A stretch of 64,000 bases of DNA from Fen-1258 sp947085815 (GCA_947085815.1 CAMTXU010000016.1:62001-126000); one strand, 5' to 3'; positions 7,952 to 17,934 are shown, counted from the first letter of the stretch. The notes: generated by a model from the sequence alone, not told the origin. Numbers and translations: made by a program.

Positions 7952-8281
7952 TTGACCGAAACGATTTTGAATATCTATCTAATAATTGATAATAATTTCG
8001 TAACAGCTTTTAAGTGCAAGGCTTATCAGCAAGAAGGGACTGACGAAGAGAAGATCAAATTTTTGAAAGAGCATGCAAAGACGGATATCTCTACTTCATA
8101 TCATTTTGATGCACCTCAAAACAAAAACGGAGAATTTATGTCATATAAAAAATTCTCTAAAATCGAATCGCAAGGACTGCAATACAAACTATTCGAAGAA
8201 ATATTCCGAAAATTCAGTGTCCCGGAAAAACCGCTCCTCTGTGTTACTCCGGTTGTGGATGGTGAAGTCTGGGCAAAATGA
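7952..8281 (+). CDS. Hypothetical soluble protein
   Basis: A 109-residue soluble protein that I do not recognise. It starts at TTG 7952, with TAGGTGAT just upstream as a possible ribosome site, 8 bp after the membrane protein stop. The sequence alternates a short hydrophobic beginning (ILNIYLIIDNNFVTAF) with charged helices and ends in VTPVVDGEVWAK. It is the last gene of the short operon starting at 6034. Close coupling supports its being real, but nothing supports a function. Confidence 0.5.
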   Translation: MTETILNIYLIIDNNFVTAFKCKAYQQEGTDEEKIKFLKEHAKTDISTSYHFDAPQNKNGEFMSYKKFSKIESQGLQYKLFEEIFRKFSVPEKPLLCVTPVVDGEVWAK

Positions 8282-8385
8282 CAACTAGCCAATTGATTAT
8301 AATCTCTTAAACCAGAAATAAACTTTTGTAACATTAAATCCCTAATTGGGTCTAATTGTAAAGCTCTTTTATTTTAGTTGGGTTC

Positions 8386-8606
8386 ATGATAAATAAAGAT
8401 AAGACGGTTACTGAATTATTTAACTCTTACTCGAATGACATTTTGAATTATTCAATGAGCATTGTGACTTCCGGGCATATCAATGGAGTATTGAAGATGT
8501 AATTGAGGGCAAGAAAATTACATTTGACAGCGTTAAAGACTATTATAACTATTTTAACGATTACCTCATTCTTTCCTCGAAAGCGATAAATAATTTTCAT
8601 ACCTAA
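8386..8606 (+). other. Degenerate ORF remnant in the 8282-8718 gap
   Basis: The 437-bp gap before the acyl-CoA synthetase holds a 38-codon frame (8386-8502) beginning MINKDKTVTELFNSYSNDILNYSM, faintly like the N-terminus of an ECF sigma factor. After its stop a further open stretch in another frame (SIEDVIEGKKITFDSVKDY) runs to TAA at 8606. The pattern suggests a decayed gene with a frameshift. I cannot name it with confidence. The rest of the gap shows only the promoter at 8664. Confidence 0.3.
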
Positions 8607-8663
8607 ACAAAGCCGGGATTATATAAATCGATCCCGACTCTTGATTCTCCGCCTATCTTTCAT

Positions 8664-8693
8664 TTGCATATCTTGACTTACCGCATTATCTTG
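8664..8693 (+). promoter_or_regulatory. Bacteroidota-type promoter for the acyl-CoA synthetase
   Basis: TTG at 8664-8666, a 20-bp spacer, then TATCTTG at 8687-8693, close to the -33/-7 consensus TTG-N19-21-TAnnTTTG. The gene starts 25 bp further on. Confidence 0.45.
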
Positions 8694-8718
8694 AAACAAA
8701 ATTTATAAGGAAAATGGC

Positions 8719-10542
8719 ATGGCTATTTATAAAGAATTTAAAACCATTTCTCAGCTCTTCCAGATCATTACAAAAGATTTTGGAAAGGGGATAGAACGAC
8801 CGGTGTTAAAAAATAAAATTGGCGATCAATGGAAGGAGATTAGATATGATGAGCTTTATAGAGATACCGAAAATTTTGCTTTAGGTCTTGCTAAACTTGG
8901 TGTTAAACGCAATGACAAAGTTGCTATTATAGCAGAGAACCGCCCCGAGTGGGTTTATTCCGATATGGCGATTCTTGGTTTAGGAGGTGTGGATGTACCG
9001 CTCTATCCAATCTCAACTTCGGAAACAATTGAATTCTGCATGAACAATTCTGAATCGGTAGGAATCATTGTCTCAAATAAATTCCAGCTTAATAAAGTTC
9101 TGAAAATTAGAAATGAGTGCAAAACTATGCGCTTTATTGTTGTTATGAATAACGAGGAGAAAGGCGCTGAGAAAGATGTGTTCAGTTTTTCAGATGTTCA
9201 ATCAAAGGGTGTAGAATTTGGTAAAGAAAATCCAAATTATTTTAGAGATAATTGCAGTCTAACACAAGAGAACGAACTTTGCACAATTATATATACTTCC
9301 GGCACAACGGGTGTGCCTAAAGGAGTAATGCTTACACACAAAAATATTTGTTCTAATATTAAAGCCGCTCATGAAATTTTTGATATCGGTGCTGATGATA
9401 TCTTTCTCTCATTCCTTCCGCTCTGTCATATCTTTGAAAGGATGGCGGGTTACTATACTGCTTTTTCATGCGGCGGAATGATCGTTTACGCCGAGAGTAT
9501 TGAGAAGATCGCGGGCAATATGGAAGAGATTCACCCTACAATTATTACAGCGGTGCCCAGATTATTCGAGAGAATGTATAGCAAGATAAAACGAAATGTT
9601 GAAAGTCAGCCGGAAAAGAAGCAGAAAATTTTTAACTGGGCAATTGAAATTGGTAAAGAGTATAATCTCGCGAAAAAATCGGGGCAGCCTGTTCCAATTT
9701 TTCTTACGTTAAAGCATAAACTGGCAGATAAATTAGTCTTTCATAAATTAAGAGAAAAAACCGGTGGGAAATTACGTTTCTTTATCTCAGGTGGTGCGGC
9801 ACTCGCTAGAGAACTCGGATTATTTTTTGAAGCTGCAGGTATCTTAGTTATTGAGGGATACGGATTGACCGAATCATCTCCGGTTATTGTAGCCAATAGA
9901 CCGAATGATTATAAATTCGGAACGGTTGGAAAACCAATGCCCGGTGTCGAAATTAAAATTGCCAAAGACGGAGAGATTCTTGCATACGGTCCAAACATAA
10001 TGCAAGGATACTACAAGAATAAAAAGGAGACAGAGGAGACACTCAAAGACGGCTGGCTTTATACCGGTGATATTGGAGTTTTTGACGCGGAAGGATTTTT
10101 AATAATTACCGATAGAAAAAAACATCTGTTCAAAACATCGGGCGGAAAATATATCGCGCCAACTCCAATTGAAAATATGTTCCTCGCGAGCAAATATATT
10201 GATCAATTTGTTCTTATCGGAGACCGCAGAATGTTCGTTAGCGCACTCATTGTGCCGGATTACGAGGCTCTAAAAGAATACGCCGATGCGAACCGGATTC
10301 AGTACAAATCGATTGACGAGCTCGTTGAAATGAAACAGATTTACGAACTTCTTGATAAAGAGCTTGATGTGTTTCAGAAAAAACTATCCAATTTTGAACG
10401 TGTGCGTAAATTTGCGATACTCGATAAACCTTTTACAATTGAAACCGGCGAGCTGACTCCGTCATTAAAAATCAAACGTAAAGTTGTTGAAGAACGGTAC
10501 AAAGATTTAATTGAAGAGATGTACAAAGGTCTTGAAGGTTAA
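8719..10542 (+). CDS. Long-chain fatty acid-CoA ligase (AMP-dependent synthetase)
   Basis: A 607-residue adenylate-forming enzyme that activates fatty acids with ATP and CoA. The P-loop-like YTSGTTGVPKGVMLTH is near residue 192, GYGLTESSPV near 380, and YTGDIG and the hinge ITDRKKH near 450-470. The large gate region and total length match the long-chain FadD15/FAA group of Bacteroidota rather than short acetyl-CoA synthetases. It is a monocistronic gene with a promoter-like box upstream and a weak inverted repeat downstream. Exact chain-length preference is not readable. Confidence 0.92.
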   Translation: MAIYKEFKTISQLFQIITKDFGKGIERPVLKNKIGDQWKEIRYDELYRDTENFALGLAKLGVKRNDKVAIIAENRPEWVYSDMAILGLGGVDVPLYPISTSETIEFCMNNSESVGIIVSNKFQLNKVLKIRNECKTMRFIVVMNNEEKGAEKDVFSFSDVQSKGVEFGKENPNYFRDNCSLTQENELCTIIYTSGTTGVPKGVMLTHKNICSNIKAAHEIFDIGADDIFLSFLPLCHIFERMAGYYTAFSCGGMIVYAESIEKIAGNMEEIHPTIITAVPRLFERMYSKIKRNVESQPEKKQKIFNWAIEIGKEYNLAKKSGQPVPIFLTLKHKLADKLVFHKLREKTGGKLRFFISGGAALARELGLFFEAAGILVIEGYGLTESSPVIVANRPNDYKFGTVGKPMPGVEIKIAKDGEILAYGPNIMQGYYKNKKETEETLKDGWLYTGDIGVFDAEGFLIITDRKKHLFKTSGGKYIAPTPIENMFLASKYIDQFVLIGDRRMFVSALIVPDYEALKEYADANRIQYKSIDELVEMKQIYELLDKELDVFQKKLSNFERVRKFAILDKPFTIETGELTPSLKIKRKVVEERYKDLIEEMYKGLEG

Positions 10543-10559
10543 TATTTTCATACTATTCT

Positions 10560-10594
10560 CTTGATCTTGCTCTTGTTTTTAGGAGGGGATCAAG
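10560..10594. repeat. Weak CTTGATC/GATCAAG inverted repeat
   Basis: A seven-base-pair inverted repeat with a 21-base loop, 18 bp after the acyl-CoA synthetase stop. The CTTGATCTTGCTCTTG wording recurs in the lysY-amidotransferase gap near 25871, so it may be a degenerate copy of the same palindromic repeat rather than a terminator. Confidence 0.35.
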
Positions 10595-10658
10595 ATTACG
10601 ATCATGGCATCATCAAGAATAGCTAGATAATGAGCCTAATCCTTTCTGTGAATTTTCT

Positions 10659-10666
10659 TATATTTG
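10659..10666 (+). promoter_or_regulatory. Promoter -7 box TATATTTG before metG
   Basis: A perfect TAnnTTTG box 20 bp before the metG start codon. No clear TTG is found 20 bp upstream, so only the -7 element is supported. Confidence 0.4.
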
Positions 10667-10685
10667 CCAGCAATAAAATAAATTT

Positions 10686-12740
10686 GTGAGACCTGTTTTG
10701 GCAAAAGAGAAAATCCTTGTAACATCTGCACTTCCGTATGCTAATGGTAATATACACCTCGGTCATCTAAGCGGGGCGTATCTTCCGGCAGATATCTATG
10801 TTCGTTACAAACGGCTGAACGGAGACGACATCCTATATATTTGCGGTTCCGATGAACATGGCGTGCCAATTACAATTACAGCCGACAAAGAAAAAGTTAC
10901 TCCAAAAGAAATTATTGACCGCTACCATAACGCTAATAAAAATGCTTTCGAAAAATTTGGAATGAGTTTCGATATCTATTCGCGGACAAGTTTGCCGATT
11001 CACCATGAAACAGCGCAGCAGTTTTTCAAATCATTCCATGATCAAGGATTATTGGTTGAAAAAAAATCGATGCAGTTTTATGATGAAAAAGCCAAAATGT
11101 TTTTACCCGACCGTTATGTTGAAGGTACCTGTCCCCGATGTGGTAATGAAGAAGCGCGAAGCGATGAATGTGAAAAATGCGGTTCGCTTTATGATCCTTC
11201 CGAGTTGAAAAATCCTAAAAGCAAAATTAGTGGAGAGACACCGGTTTTGAAAGAGACTTCACATTGGTTTTTCCCACTAGGTAAATATCAAGAACGATTG
11301 GTTAAATATGTTGATGAGATGAACGAAAAATTCGGCTGGAAAGATAATGTTCTTCAGTATTGTAAAAGCTGGTTTAACGACGGATTGAAAGACCGTGCCG
11401 TAACCCGCGACCTCGATTGGGGCGTTAAAGTTCCTCTTGACGGAGTACAGAATAAAGTTCTATATGTATGGTTTGAAGCAGTTCTTGGTTATATCTCAGC
11501 TACGAAAGAATTATCCGTTCAACGGGATGAACATGATCTGTGGAGATCATACTGGCAGGGTAAGGATACAAAGTACATAGCGTTTATAGGAAAAGACAAC
11601 GTTGTATTTCATACAATAATTTTTCCGGCTATGCTTATGGCTTGGAATGATGCCAGCCCGGATAAATTTATATTACCTCAAAACGTTCCGGCTAATGAGT
11701 TTCTGAATTTTGAAGGAAAGAAATTTTCAAAGTCACGCGGATGGGGAATTGATGCTGATGAATTCTTGAAATTATTCCCGGCAGATATGCTGCGTTATAC
11801 ATTAGCGGCTAATTTACCCGAAAATAAAGACACAGACTTTTTTTGGAAAGAATTTCAAGGACGCACCAACGGAGAACTTGCCGATATACTTGGTAATTTT
11901 GTTAACCGCACATTAACTTTTACGCATAAACATTTTGAAGGGAAGATACCTGAGCGTGGTGATCTTGCTAAGATTGATTCCGATATGATTGAGTATTTAA
12001 GGACACAACCACAAAAGATTGCCGATCTTCTTGAACGCTATAAAATAAAGGATGCCATATTTGAAATGATGAACCTTGCCCGCGCGGGTAATAAATACTT
12101 TAACGATTCCGAGCCCTGGGTCAGTTCAAAAAAGAATAAAGAACAATGTGCCACAACTCTTAATATTTGTCTAAATACAATTTATACTCTCGCGGAAGTT
12201 TTTGAGCCGGTGATACCATTTTCATCCGTAAAAATATTTAAGATGCTCAATGCTCGTCCTACCGAATGGACGAAATGTAATGGTGAAAATTTAACTGCCG
12301 GACAAAAGTTAAACGAACCGGAAATTCTATTCACTAAAATTGAAGACAAAGTAATAGAAGAGCTGGTAAATAAACTTCCTCAGAGCGATGAAGCTCCGAA
12401 GGAAGTTTTTGAAGAGATAACAATTGATGAATTTAAACGTGTGAAACTGCGGGTAGCAAAAATCATCGCGGCTGAAAATGTGAAGAAGAGTGACAAACTC
12501 TTAAAATTACAGATCGATTTGGGATCGGAAAAAAGACAGTTGGTTGCGGGAATTGCTAAAAGTTACACTCCGGAAGAACTTATCGGGAAGAATGTCTTAG
12601 TTGCTGCAAACTTAAAACCGGCAAAGCTTTTCGGTGTCGAATCTCAAGGGATGATTCTCGCTCTCGATACAAACGAAGAAGGAAAAGTGAAAATTATTGA
12701 GATTGACAGTTCAATTAATCTTGGTACAACGGCAAAATAA
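10686..12740 (+). CDS. metG: Methionyl-tRNA synthetase
   Basis: A 684-residue class I aminoacyl-tRNA synthetase charging tRNA-Met. The HIGH-like motif is HLGH (near 23-26), a zinc knuckle CPRCG...CEKCG occurs near 148-165, and the KMSKS-like loop reads KFSKS near 345. The C-terminal 110 residues form an EMAP/Trbp111-type tRNA-binding domain (VKLRVAKIIAAENVKKSDKLLKLQIDLG), typical of dimeric MetG. The start is given as GTG 10686; TTG 10698, giving MAKEKILVTSALPYANG, is equally plausible. Expressed alone. Confidence 0.96.
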   Translation: MRPVLAKEKILVTSALPYANGNIHLGHLSGAYLPADIYVRYKRLNGDDILYICGSDEHGVPITITADKEKVTPKEIIDRYHNANKNAFEKFGMSFDIYSRTSLPIHHETAQQFFKSFHDQGLLVEKKSMQFYDEKAKMFLPDRYVEGTCPRCGNEEARSDECEKCGSLYDPSELKNPKSKISGETPVLKETSHWFFPLGKYQERLVKYVDEMNEKFGWKDNVLQYCKSWFNDGLKDRAVTRDLDWGVKVPLDGVQNKVLYVWFEAVLGYISATKELSVQRDEHDLWRSYWQGKDTKYIAFIGKDNVVFHTIIFPAMLMAWNDASPDKFILPQNVPANEFLNFEGKKFSKSRGWGIDADEFLKLFPADMLRYTLAANLPENKDTDFFWKEFQGRTNGELADILGNFVNRTLTFTHKHFEGKIPERGDLAKIDSDMIEYLRTQPQKIADLLERYKIKDAIFEMMNLARAGNKYFNDSEPWVSSKKNKEQCATTLNICLNTIYTLAEVFEPVIPFSSVKIFKMLNARPTEWTKCNGENLTAGQKLNEPEILFTKIEDKVIEELVNKLPQSDEAPKEVFEEITIDEFKRVKLRVAKIIAAENVKKSDKLLKLQIDLGSEKRQLVAGIAKSYTPEELIGKNVLVAANLKPAKLFGVESQGMILALDTNEEGKVKIIEIDSSINLGTTAK

Positions 12741-12824
12741 ATTTTATTCAATCGTACGCTGATTTTTCGTGATCAAGTCAATTTACAACAACTTGATAAT
12801 CCGCGTCCCTTTCAAGTATCTGAT

Positions 12825-13787
12825 GTGAATAGACCAAAATCTATCAGAAATAAAACCATTCAGCTCTCAAAGAGAGAACTTGATGACTATTCAAAAAGAA
12901 TAATCAAGTTAGAGCGGGAAGTATCCGCACGGGAGTTAGTGAACCGCACTATCAACCAAGACTTATTTTCGGTTCTCAAATATCTTCCTAATAAATTTGT
13001 TGACTTGCTGATTGTAGATCCGCCTTACAATCTTTACAAAGCGTTTAAGTCAACTTCATTCAAGGAGAAATCCGTTCTCGATTACGCTGATTGGATTGAG
13101 AGCTTCATCGCCGGATTAAAACGAACTTTGAAACCGAATGCTTCGGTTTATTTCTGCGGAGATTGGCATACTTCCATTTCAATTCCACTTGTGCTTGAGA
13201 AGCATTTCATTATTCGCAACAGAATTACATGGGAGCGTGAAAAAGGGAGGGGGGCAAAGAGGAACTGGAAGAACAGTTCGGAAGATATTTGGTTTTGTAC
13301 AGTATCAGATAAGTTCACATTTAATACTGATGCCGTAAAGGTGAAACGGAAAGTATTGGCTCCATACAGGGATAATGAGGGCAATCCGAAAGATTGGGAA
13401 AAAAACAAGAGTGGCGATTTCCGCTTGACTTATCCATCGAATATCTGGAATGACATATCGGTACCTTTCTGGTCGATGGCGGAAAATACAGAACACCCAA
13501 CTCAGAAACCTGAAAAACTTTTGGCTAAATTGATTCTTGCCAGCACCAAAAAAGGGGATCTTGTTATGGACCCCTTTTTAGGGAGTGGGACTACTACAGT
13601 GGTTGCTAAAAAGCTGGGAAGAAAATATGTGGGGATCGAAATTGATAAATTTTATTCCTGCTTAACAGAAAAGAGGCTTGCCGAGGCTCAAAATAACAGG
13701 GCAATTCAAGGTTATGAATATGGAGTCTTTTGGGAACGCAATTCCACTCCGATTAGTATAATTCAGCAAAGAAAGAAGAAGCAATAA
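12825..13787 (+). CDS. DNA amino-methyltransferase (beta class), orphan
   Basis: A 320-residue site-specific DNA methyltransferase using S-adenosylmethionine. Motif IV is DPPYN near residue 65 and motif I is DPFLGSGTT near 250; this order marks the beta class, which methylates N6-adenine or N4-cytosine. Between them lies the recognisable WEREKGRGAKRNWKN. No restriction gene is next to it: metG is upstream and a parvulin chaperone downstream, so it is either a solitary regulatory methylase or a leftover of a lost system. Start is GTG 12825. All catalytic motifs are intact, so it is probably active. The target sequence is unknown. Confidence 0.88.
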   Translation: MNRPKSIRNKTIQLSKRELDDYSKRIIKLEREVSARELVNRTINQDLFSVLKYLPNKFVDLLIVDPPYNLYKAFKSTSFKEKSVLDYADWIESFIAGLKRTLKPNASVYFCGDWHTSISIPLVLEKHFIIRNRITWEREKGRGAKRNWKNSSEDIWFCTVSDKFTFNTDAVKVKRKVLAPYRDNEGNPKDWEKNKSGDFRLTYPSNIWNDISVPFWSMAENTEHPTQKPEKLLAKLILASTKKGDLVMDPFLGSGTTTVVAKKLGRKYVGIEIDKFYSCLTEKRLAEAQNNRAIQGYEYGVFWERNSTPISIIQQRKKKQ

Positions 13788-13875
13788 CTGATTATTGACT
13801 GCTCAATTTCTTGATTTTCAGACCCTCAATGGGTAAAATTGCACACCAAAATATCACTTTAACGGAGGTTCTCGG

Positions 13876-15861
13876 ATGCGTATTGCGAAATATTTCTCAT
13901 TTTTTTTAACAATAATCATTTTGACATCATGTAGCTCTCAGAATTCTAAAGTGGTTATAGCGGAATTTGGCGATAATAAAATATATCTGGATGAATTTGA
14001 GAATGCATATGCAAAGAATTCAGGCGGTATTGAAAAAGCCAAAGAAGATTCCCTCTCCGCGCTACATAAATTTATTGATCTCTATCTTAATTATAAGATG
14101 AAACTGCGGGATGCCGCCGTACGCGGTTATAAATCAGATTCTGAGATGAAGAAAGAACTTCTTGATTATAAATTAAATATTGGCAAAACCATTTATCTTC
14201 AACAAAAATTGTATGAACCGAACTTAAAACAGCTATTCGATAGAAGAAAAACCGAGTACCGCGTAAGTCACATTTTTCTCATCCCAGATTCTGTTAGGAA
14301 TGAACAACAAACTGTGGAATTTGGTAATCAGCTTATAAAGAGAATCCAAAATGGGGAAGATTTTGCTGCACTCGCTAAATTGTACTCTAAAGACACGTAT
14401 ACAAATATGAGTGGAGGGGATGTTTACTATGTTACGGCGGGTCAAATAAATATTCCCTCACTCGAAAATGCTTTGTATAAAACCGAACCTGGTACTATTT
14501 TTCCAGAACTTGTTCAGACCCCATATGGTTATCACATTATAAAAGTTACAGAAAGAATACCGCGCAAAGCTTCAATTCGCGCGCAACATATTTTAGTTAC
14601 TTTCTCGGATTCAACCGGTACCGATACAGCCAAGGCTATAAATAAAATTCAAGATATTGAAAAGCAACTTAAAGCCGGGAAAGATTTTGCCGAATTAGCT
14701 TCTAAATATTCTTTCGATAAAGGAAGCGCTTCAAAAGGCGGCGATCTTGGTTTCTTCCAGAGAGGTCAGTTGGTAAGAGAATTTGATGAGGCGGTTTTCA
14801 AACTTAATATTGGAGAGGTATCACCGATTGTAAAAACTAACTTCGGATTTCATCTCATAAAATTAACAGCTTTAACACCCGATAAATCGTACGAGGAACA
14901 AAAAACAGAATTGAAGGAAATGTACGACCGAGTACGCTACAAAGCGGATTTTGATGAACTTGTTCAGAAATTAAAAACTGAATTCAAATTTATCCAAAAT
15001 CCAGCCACCTTCAACAAAGTACTAGCGCACAGCGATACAATGAAAATTGGCGAGGCTTATCTTAAAAGTAATTTGAAAGCTCAGGTCGGTAACGATGAAA
15101 TCTTCAACATCAACAGTAGATCTTTTACATGCGACAGTCTTTTTATGAATATGATTGACAAGGGAACGAATCTTAATATGACTGTGAACGGAAAGATTCT
15201 TCAGGACGCCATCGATCAATATTCGAGTGATCTATTAATCCGGGAAAAAGCTCTAAATTACGATAAGGAGAATCCAGAATTTGCAAAATTGCTTGAAGAC
15301 TACGAAAATGGAATGTATCTATTCAAAATTCTTGAAGAGGAAGTTTGGTCAAAAATAGCCATTGACAGTGCGAAGACTTTCTCTTTTTGGGAGAAGACTA
15401 AAAATAATTATAACTGGAAAGACCGTGTAGAATTTAAGGAGATTTACAACCCTTCCGATTCTTTGATTAAAAAATGTTACTCTTCAGTTGTTTCTGCCGT
15501 TTCATACGATAGCCTCTTTCTAAAATATAATCAAAGAACTGGTTACGAAAATAAACCGGGTTATAAAGGGCTGGTTGAGGTTGGCTTTAATAAACTTGCT
15601 CAACGCGCAAACGCCTTAGCAAAAATCGGTGATGTATCGGAACCATTTCCTTTTGAGGAAGGATTTTCAATAGTAAAATTAATTAAACGTGAGCCGGCGC
15701 GTATAAAAACGTATGAGGAAGCTAAAGCCGAAGCCGCAAGTATTTTGCAGGAAAAGGAGAGCAAGCGTTTAGAAGATGAGTATTTAAATAAATTGATTAA
15801 AATTTATCATCCAAAAATTTATTACGATGAACTTGGTAATGCTTTTCAAAAATCAAATTAA
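13876..15861 (+). CDS. Parvulin-type peptidyl-prolyl isomerase lipoprotein, two domains
   Basis: A 661-residue periplasmic folding factor. A lipoprotein signal ends in LTSC near residue 18, an N-terminal chaperone helix region follows, then two parvulin domains: about residues 130-225 (SHIFLIPD...GYHIIKV) and 235-340 (AQHILVTF...GFHLIKL), each with GGDLG- or GGDVY-type loops. A long C-terminal region of about 300 residues has no clear motif. It is first of three overlapping chaperone genes (34-bp and 4-bp overlaps) for outer-membrane protein biogenesis, comparable with SurA/PpiD. AACGGAGG lies upstream of the ATG. Confidence 0.88.
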   Translation: MRIAKYFSFFLTIIILTSCSSQNSKVVIAEFGDNKIYLDEFENAYAKNSGGIEKAKEDSLSALHKFIDLYLNYKMKLRDAAVRGYKSDSEMKKELLDYKLNIGKTIYLQQKLYEPNLKQLFDRRKTEYRVSHIFLIPDSVRNEQQTVEFGNQLIKRIQNGEDFAALAKLYSKDTYTNMSGGDVYYVTAGQINIPSLENALYKTEPGTIFPELVQTPYGYHIIKVTERIPRKASIRAQHILVTFSDSTGTDTAKAINKIQDIEKQLKAGKDFAELASKYSFDKGSASKGGDLGFFQRGQLVREFDEAVFKLNIGEVSPIVKTNFGFHLIKLTALTPDKSYEEQKTELKEMYDRVRYKADFDELVQKLKTEFKFIQNPATFNKVLAHSDTMKIGEAYLKSNLKAQVGNDEIFNINSRSFTCDSLFMNMIDKGTNLNMTVNGKILQDAIDQYSSDLLIREKALNYDKENPEFAKLLEDYENGMYLFKILEEEVWSKIAIDSAKTFSFWEKTKNNYNWKDRVEFKEIYNPSDSLIKKCYSSVVSAVSYDSLFLKYNQRTGYENKPGYKGLVEVGFNKLAQRANALAKIGDVSEPFPFEEGFSIVKLIKREPARIKTYEEAKAEAASILQEKESKRLEDEYLNKLIKIYHPKIYYDELGNAFQKSN

Positions 15862-16669
15862 AATATCGGTATTCCTAACTCTTATCTTCTTTGTAGCAAC
15901 AGGATGTTCGAAGAATGAGAAATCCGACAAATTCGTTGCAAAGGTTAACGATGCCGTATTGACCGAAGAGCAAATTAACCGGGCTCTTTCCGAAAAGAGA
16001 AACAGCGGAAAGAATCGCTCAGAGTTCATTCAAAATTGGATTGAAAAAGAAATTCTTTATCAGGAAGCCTTAAAAAACGGCATACTCGATGGGAATGAAT
16101 TTAAAACCATAATTGAGCAGAGCAAGAAAGAATTAGCAGCTTCTTTGTACATTAATAAATTTTTAGATCAGGAAAATACCACTCCTACGGAAGAGGAGAT
16201 CCAGCAATATTATGAAAGCTGCAAAGACGATTTTAAGTTGAATGATGATCTATTTCGAGTGAACATAATTTACATGAACGACTTTGACAGAGCGGTTCAA
16301 TTCCGTAATAAGGCGATCGAAACAAGCTGGAAAAACGCTCTGAATAGTTCTCAAAATTCATCATCGATAATATCGGTTGAGCAGGACAGGCAAATCTTCC
16401 GGTACCAATTTCAGCCTCCCATATTTATGAGGAGTGTTTCTGCTCTTCAAAAAGATGAGATTAGTTTAGTTATGGAAACGGAACCCGCTAAGTTTGTCGT
16501 TGTTCAACTTATTGAAAAGCTTGGCAAAGATACTATTCCGCCTTTATCTATTGTTAAAGTGGAAGTGCAAACGATTCTAACAATCATCTTAAAAAAAGAG
16601 AAACTAAAAAAATATATAGACAAATTAATTGCAGATCACAATCTGGAGATAAAGAGGTATTCCGAATGA
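15827..16669 (+). CDS. SurA-N-like periplasmic chaperone lipoprotein
   Basis: A 280-residue lipoprotein (lipobox VATGC near residue 27) whose N-terminal part, VAKVNDAVLTEEQINRALSEK and following helices, resembles the SurA/PpiD chaperone core. No parvulin active-site domain is recognisable, so it may be a chaperone without isomerase activity. It overlaps the upstream gene by 35 bp and the downstream surA-like gene by 4 bp. ATG 15839 is an alternative start giving a shorter signal peptide. The role is inferred from the fold-like N-terminus and the operon. Confidence 0.75.
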   Translation: MNLVMLFKNQIKISVFLTLIFFVATGCSKNEKSDKFVAKVNDAVLTEEQINRALSEKRNSGKNRSEFIQNWIEKEILYQEALKNGILDGNEFKTIIEQSKKELAASLYINKFLDQENTTPTEEEIQQYYESCKDDFKLNDDLFRVNIIYMNDFDRAVQFRNKAIETSWKNALNSSQNSSSIISVEQDRQIFRYQFQPPIFMRSVSALQKDEISLVMETEPAKFVVVQLIEKLGKDTIPPLSIVKVEVQTILTIILKKEKLKKYIDKLIADHNLEIKRYSE

Positions 16670-17934
16670 AAAAAATTTTGATGTTCTTTTTTGTTTTAGT
16701 TGGGATTTTAAATGCGCAGCAAGTCCTGGATAAAATTGTTGCTGTTGTTGATAATGAAATTATTCTTAAATCTGAATTCGAATTTAGGGTTAACGTAGAA
16801 GCACAGCAGAGAAACATTAATCCGGCAGATACAACATTCCGGAGACAAATATTGAATTCGATGATTGATGAAAAACTTCTTTACGCTCAAGCCGAATTGG
16901 ATTCAATTACCGTAACAGATGAACAGGTAAAACAACAACTTGATTACCAGATCAATTATTTTATTCAACAATACGGTTCACGGGAACAGCTCGAGCAGGT
17001 ATACGGCATGCCCGTTGAAAAATTGAAAAGAACTCTTCAAGACGATACAAAAAAGAATTTAATGGCAGAGATGCTCAAACAGAAAAAATTTGCACAACTG
17101 GAAGCATCGAGAAAAGAGATTGAAGAATTCTACGATACATATAAAGATTCACTTGGAGTAGTTGCTGAGAAATTTAAAATCAGTCACATTTTTCTAAATC
17201 CCAAAACCGGTGAAAGAGTAAAAAAAATTGCGAGAGAGTTCGCCGTTTCTCTATTAGATTCATTAAAGAAGGGAGTCGACTTCGCAAAACTTGCAACAAA
17301 ATATTCTGACGATCCGGGCAGTGCCGCTCACGGCGGTGATCTTGGCTCTGTTAAAAGAGGTGTCTTCTATCCTGAATTTGAGGCGGTGGCATTTTCATTG
17401 GCTCCCAATCAGCTTTCAGGTGTTGTAGAGTCTCCGGTTGGATTTCATATAATTCAATTGCTGGAAAGACGTGGTGAGTCAATTCATACAAGGCATATTC
17501 TAATTAAAATTAAGAGCGATGATGAATCGGACTTAAAAGCAATCGAATTCTTGACTGAAATCCGCGATAGCATTGTGCGCGGCAAAAATAATTTTCAGTA
17601 TTACGCGCGGCTTTACAGCGACGACAAAGAGACCGCGAAGTTTGGCGGTGATCTTGGAATTTTCGAATCGAGCCAGCTTGATAAACCTCTTCTGGATATT
17701 ATTTACAAATTGAAAGAGGGAGACATAAGTTATCCTAAACGGCTCGATGTTGATAAGAATGTTTTTGGTTATCATATTGTTAAACTTGAGAGAAGAATTC
17801 CCCAGCATAAAGCAGACATAGATATTGATTTTCCCGAATTGAAAAAGATGACTGAGTATTACAAGAAACAAAAGCTTTATGTGAAGTGGATTAGTGAGAT
17901 CAAGAATAGAATTCATTGGGAAGTCAGGTTATAG
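16666..17934 (+). CDS. surA: SurA-like peptidyl-prolyl isomerase/chaperone
   Basis: A 422-residue periplasmic protein: signal peptide ending near ILNAQ (residue 18), the SurA N-terminal region starting with VLDKIVAVVDNEIILKSEFE, then parvulin domains at about 172-266 (SHIFLNPK...GFHIIQLLER) and 274-378 (TRHILIKI...GYHIVKLERR). This is the canonical SurA order, so it probably escorts outer-membrane proteins to the BAM complex. It is third of the chaperone operon and is followed by a 140-bp gap without a clear terminator. Confidence 0.9.
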   Translation: MKKILMFFFVLVGILNAQQVLDKIVAVVDNEIILKSEFEFRVNVEAQQRNINPADTTFRRQILNSMIDEKLLYAQAELDSITVTDEQVKQQLDYQINYFIQQYGSREQLEQVYGMPVEKLKRTLQDDTKKNLMAEMLKQKKFAQLEASRKEIEEFYDTYKDSLGVVAEKFKISHIFLNPKTGERVKKIAREFAVSLLDSLKKGVDFAKLATKYSDDPGSAAHGGDLGSVKRGVFYPEFEAVAFSLAPNQLSGVVESPVGFHIIQLLERRGESIHTRHILIKIKSDDESDLKAIEFLTEIRDSIVRGKNNFQYYARLYSDDKETAKFGGDLGIFESSQLDKPLLDIIYKLKEGDISYPKRLDVDKNVFGYHIVKLERRIPQHKADIDIDFPELKKMTEYYKKQKLYVKWISEIKNRIHWEVRL

